From NCBI GenBank assembly GCA_030141605.1, contig JAQGDQ010000071.1:596605-660604 (forward strand): a stretch of 64,000 nucleotides of DNA, written 5' to 3'. The stretch is from Tubiluchus corallicola. Lineage: Eukaryota; Priapulida; Priapulimorpha; Priapulimorphida; Tubiluchidae. Position 1 is the first letter of the stretch. Every line of letters begins with the position of its first letter. Both the position numbers and the translations under genes were made by a program. Shown here in pieces: positions 59,536 to 64,000 of this stretch. The notes under the pieces are model-generated. The model saw nothing but the letters and a program-made list of their open reading frames with translations, searched no databases and was not told the origin of the DNA.

Positions 59536-61470
59536 CTGTGTCTGTGTCTAACCGCATATCTGTCGCTCTTTCTGTCTCCTGTTTAATTTTCTATCTCATT
59601 TCAAATCTACGTATTTCAGATTATCAGAAGTTATTTTGCGTTTCGCTTTTCAATGCGGTATGCACGTCGAATTATTTTCTTGCTGTCTTTCAAGCTTTTA
59701 ATTTTCCTATTTTTAAAGGCTATTTTGCTTGAAAAAATGCACAGGATCTAAGCTTTAGTTGTTAAGCTTTGGTAAGACAAATTGTCGTACTTCTGTAAAT
59801 TAGTTGAAGTACATTAGGCCTAGTGTGCTTTGGGAATTCGAGTATGCAGAATGTTGTAAGACCTGTGTAGAAGGATGAATGATTCATAATTGCATATGGG
59901 AAATTGGGACCACAAAGCATTAAGAACTGTTGTCGTAGAAGCTGACGAACCGTTGCCCTTGAAGGGCCTTTCTGTTTCTGAATTCCCCATGCAGTGAAGT
60001 TCCAAGGTCCTGTGGCTTCCAACACTACTACACAGCATTCGTTTGCTGAACAGATTAAACCATGTTATGTTAGGTAGTTTGCTTCAATAAGCTGCTTTAG
60101 TGTCCAACTGGATTGGCTCAACTAACTGAGCTAAGCCATGTACAAGTATGTACATTTGCTGGAAACTTAATACTTTTGAAATAGAGGTTTCTACATGTTT
60201 ACCTTGGCGTAGTCTGTCATTGACTTTACTTATTAGGCATAAATGGCATCCGCTGCAGTAGCATGCCTCTGAAATAACTTCATTAAATAATCGCTGTTAT
60301 GGTTTATATTTCTCATCATGTAGTTTCCAACCTAGAGCGCATGATTGTTTTAAGTTAGGTTTTTACAGGTAGCCTTAATTAAATTCAGAGCAAGAGATAG
60401 TAAGATTGTAGCGTTAACTTCTTTAATCTTGCAAAAGTGCACGAGCACACCATTGGTTAGCAATTAAAATAAGTACTGCAGATAGTTCAGTAAGACTTAA
60501 TCTTTAACTAAATTTTATACTCTCACCGCCAGTTCCTGAAATAGTAGATGATTGTTGTAAACTGAAAACCCTTGTTTCAGTTGCTTTGTTTAAACGAATG
60601 CTTGTCTAATTTCTCGAAAAATAGGGAGTCTGGGCCCTCCATCTTATTTTGCACTGTGAAATCTAACTACTGTGTATACACGTATTAACTCTCCAGGTAT
60701 AAAATATTTGCACTTGTGTATTTTGGAGTTACATGTAAGGCGCGATGTTCTCAACAACGACCGAACTATTTACGCGTCAAACGAACGGTGATTTTTCCCT
60801 TTTTTCCGCAAAAGTCATAGAACGGAAATGTAAAGAACCGGACTGTTAGAGTTCTAGACATTACTGTAAAGAAAATTCAACGTAGGTGTTAACAGACAGA
60901 ATTTTGTTTCCTGGGTGGCTACACTTTCTCGCAGTGGGTATTTTCCCGGATAGAATCCAAGCAAATTTTGTAAAAATGTTGCAAACAATTTCCTGAAAAA
61001 ATCGATTTGTGCAACTACGAGGTCGCCCCGAAAAAATAAACACATTATTAGAAAGAGAAAGACCGATTGCAGTGTTTGAGTGTTTCGTGTAAGATAATGT
61101 TCACTGAACGAAAGGGAAGGGTGTACATATTTTGAAATTCTTTTAACATGTGAGTATATTTTGTTGGGCGGCTTTCGCGAAGTCATAGAATTTAACAAAG
61201 TTGAGAATGAGAGACACCTGGTTTAGCGTTTTTATGAAACTCGTGTTTATTGCACGGCGCCAACTAAAGTCGCAATTGGACTAGAAAGAAATTTGTAGCA
61301 ATGCATTGACGATTGATCTTTCTCTTCCTTTTATATTAGTGAAAAAAAAGTCAAATGTGTGTCAGGCTGTCGTTAGACGTTGTCCAAGCGTTGTCAGCCT
61401 AGGTGTTAAACTTTTTTGTTTGATTAACACGTGAGATTGAGGGGGTCTTGAAAGTAATAATCTTAATTAT

Positions 61471-61650
61471 TACCGGGTGGCGTAGTTCAGTGGTATCGTG
61501 CTCACTTCTCACTCGCGAGGTCGCGGGTTCAACTTCCGATCGAGTCATACCAAAGACTTAGAATATGGTATCGCTGGTTCTTCAGCCAAGCACACGGGTT
61601 TATCGAAATTACGTGCGGTTATTATTGATTGGGACCACCTTGGAAATAAG
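61471..61650 (+). mobile_element. tRNA-derived SINE-like unit
   Basis: A-box-like TGGCGTAGTTCAGTGG (61478-61493) and B-box-like GGTTCAACTTC (61526-61536) lie at tRNA spacing. The loop TTCTCAC recalls a Glu-type anticodon arm. The stems do not pair properly and the 3' end does not close an acceptor stem, so it is not a working tRNA. About 110 nt of unrelated sequence follow, as in a SINE body. The 3' limit is approximate. Confidence 0.65.
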
Positions 61651-62115
61651 TATTATTTAAGTGTTACCTAAGGTGTTTTCTCTGGATTATATCATATAAA
61701 GTTATCCTACAAGTGTAATCCATGTCTGTGCAGCATTTGTGTACACTCCATCTCGTCCAAACTTGGCTGACTATTAGCTTTGCCAAACTTACCCAGGGAA
61801 AACAGAAAGACCACAAAACAGAAAAGGCAAACTACTTTCTGCTAGAGTAGACCATTGTTTACTCTGGAAGGAGAATTTTTTGGCTTCACATTCAGTTTGC
61901 TTTGCCTACTTTTCCCTCACTTCATTGTTTCTTCAGTTTTTTATTCATGCGTACTTTGTGAGTCTAGTAATAAGCAAAATTGTTGCCCTCACGCAGATCT
62001 AGGTCAGTCAACGTTAGCGATATTGGCATCCTTGATGGATATCGCTGCCCGGGAATAATGCTGATCGATATGTCGACCAATCGCAGGCGCTGATGGCCAG
62101 GAAAAATGGAGCAGC

Positions 62116-62221
62116 TAATCCTTTCGGATTAATTGCGGATTATGAGTAGATATTTTAGCGGCTGTTTGTGATTAGATCCCATTGGGCTGTTAATGTCTGT
62201 TGGATTAATTAGCGACACGTG
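62116..62221. promoter_or_regulatory. Cluster of GGATTA (K50 homeodomain) sites with a CACGTG box
   Basis: TAATCC at 62116 and GGATTA at 62126, 62137 and 62202 are four matches to the Otx/Pitx/Gsc core in 92 bp, the first three spaced 10-11 bp (about one helical turn). CACGTG follows at 62216. CRE TGACGTCA is at 62329. In intron 5 of calcineurin A. Candidate enhancer, by inference only. Confidence 0.4.
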
Positions 62222-64000
62222 CTTTTCTCAGTAATGAAAATGTGATCATTATTCGATTGCCTATATTTAGCACAATACACACAGTAAGCTCATTATTATT
62301 TCAAAGCCCAGCCTTGTCTAATTCACAGTGACGTCATAGCTGCTAATGTAAGTAATACATAGAACCCTCAGCACTGAGATGCTGATTTGCCAGTCTCCAT
62401 AGCATGCGAGACAAAGCTGATAACAGTAACCAAAAAAACGAGGTCTGATCTGTACCTGTGCTGGGTTGTTAAAACTTAATGCCGTGGCTTCTTGTTTGGT
62501 TCGTAGCACAAGTTTTTTACAAGATAGTACGAGATAGTTATCTGCGTTATCTTACAGGCTTTGTTTATAGCAAAATGTTTGAACTGTGAATTTACCAAAA
62601 TGTAATTTTTAAACTGTGTCTGAATTCCTGGCCAAACAAAAGTTGCAGTTTGGAATAAATCTAAGTTGTTATTTGAATTGAAAATGGTTTCCTAAAACTT
62701 TGAAGAAAATCCACGTTCGAGGACGTCAACGTTAAAATAATATTGAAATAAAGGCGTTAAGGAAAATTAAACAAGTTCCAAGTCTCTGGTTTTGTTTTGT
62801 TGATGTATTTAGTTTTCACAAATTAAGATGCTGACCAATTTTTATTGGTATTTCAACAAATTGCTGCGGCGTTAAGTGCAGTGCTGCCAGCATTGTTGTC
62901 AATTTATTTATTATGTGCACAAAATAAACAAAAATTTAGTTAATTTTGGTACAGTCTTGCCACTCCATTCTGTTTTAATTGTGCAAAAAACGTGTTTGGG
63001 ATAATACAACGTCTTCAGAAAAATTATAATGTAATTAGCCTTTGACAAGTGCTAGTGTTTTTGCCAAATAAAGCAAGATTACTTTTTTATATACATGTAC
63101 ATTTACTATAAATGTAAAGTGTAAAGGCAGTATTGAAATACACACAGATATAAGACAGCTGCAACACATAAAGAATTTGCAGTTAAGTTTCAAAAACTCG
63201 TTTATATAAAAATTTAAAAATCATTTGAATTAACCTATATGTAGTTATGTTATGTAGGCACGTTAACTACAGTGTTTTCAATATTCCTGTTGATCTTATG
63301 GGCTTTTTCAACTATTTATAGTGTATTCTATTGACACCTGTGGCCTATCCATTAATATCTAATGCTGACTCAGGCAATTCCCCTAGTGGCTTGGAAATCA
63401 ATACAGTTAAGCTAATACCTTGTTGGATAATTAAGTTAATCATAGTTATGCAATTGGCATATAATGCGTTGCTGCTAGATCTTGGAATAATAGCGGAGAG
63501 AAGGCAGATACCCTGGTGCTAAAGAAAGCATACATTAAAAATGTTTCCAAAGTATTTATTATGTAATCATTGCCACCATCATTTTCATTTTGTTATTATC
63601 ATTATTGTAAACATTGAACTGTATCACTATTATTGTTATTATTTTTATAAGCTAGGCATATAACTAAATAATCGCTATGATGTGTATCCACCAAGAAACC
63701 AGTCCTGATACCAGCCCCTGTTCTGATTAGACATCTCACCTTGGAGTATCTTTGCTATTAAGCTGGAGGATTATTTTTTGTATTAAACTAAATTTTAGTC
63801 CTGCCGCAATTGTCAGGTGTTGAATTTTAAACCTCAGCTTGCAGAGGGCTAAACTATTTAAAATTGTTGTTTCTTGAACGTTTGACTGATTTCAAAAGGA
63901 TTATTTTCTCTGCCAATGATTGTCTTCAAAAAGTGTGTAGGCTTTCTAATGTATATAATTTTTATTTTACTGTAAAAATACAGAAAATACATATCAGTTC

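Noticed and set aside
61471-61545. Functional tRNA gene
   Set aside because: Acceptor and T stems do not pair, and the anticodon stem is broken.

Overview
This is animal nuclear DNA: AT-rich, with long U2-type introns, many transposon remnants and no prokaryotic signals. The proteins recovered (an MTA/NuRD subunit, a PBLD-type PhzF-fold protein and a calcineurin A catalytic subunit) point to a metazoan. Long introns with hAT-like, pogo/Tigger-like, Tc1/mariner-like and non-LTR remnants suggest a non-model invertebrate. I cannot fix the phylum from sequence alone.

Layout. (1) 1-7809, minus strand: an MTA1/2/3-family gene, six coding exons seen, 3' end beyond the left edge. Its introns hold a LINE 3' end, two elements with TA target sites and 23-28 bp inverted ends (pogo/Tigger style), and a 5S rRNA-derived insertion nested inside one of them. 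(2) 8619-13146, plus strand: a six-exon gene that I assembled by matching splice sites and phases. It encodes about 307 aa: an acidic N-terminal half, one membrane segment and an SRPBCC/START-like domain. Its start lies about 0.8 kb head-to-head from that of MTA. (3) 13147-16593: convergent intergenic region with a hAT-type MITE that has a perfect 8-bp target duplication, and a ~280-bp tandem duplication. (4) 16594-24353, minus strand: a complete six-exon PBLD gene (296 aa), with LINE reverse-transcriptase remnants in intron 1. (5) 24835 to beyond 64000, plus strand: calcineurin A, five coding exons (first 211 residues), with introns up to 13.7 kb. Its ATG is 481 bp head-to-head from that of PBLD.

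The calcineurin introns hold most of the repeats: a ~55-bp minisatellite, two copies of a TAGGGG/CCCCTA hAT-like MITE, a Tc1/mariner transposase scar, a ~500-bp (CT)n tract, a tRNA-derived SINE-like unit, and a partial duplication of exon 5 next to a MITE. A compact cluster of GGATTA (Otx/Pitx-type) sites near 62.1-62.2 kb is the best candidate enhancer.

The four genes do not form one pathway: MTA is chromatin repression, calcineurin is Ca2+ signalling, PBLD is a PhzF-fold protein of unclear substrate, and the SRPBCC membrane protein is uncharacterised. I found no convincing new multi-gene system. The most novel coding item is the membrane-anchored SRPBCC protein.
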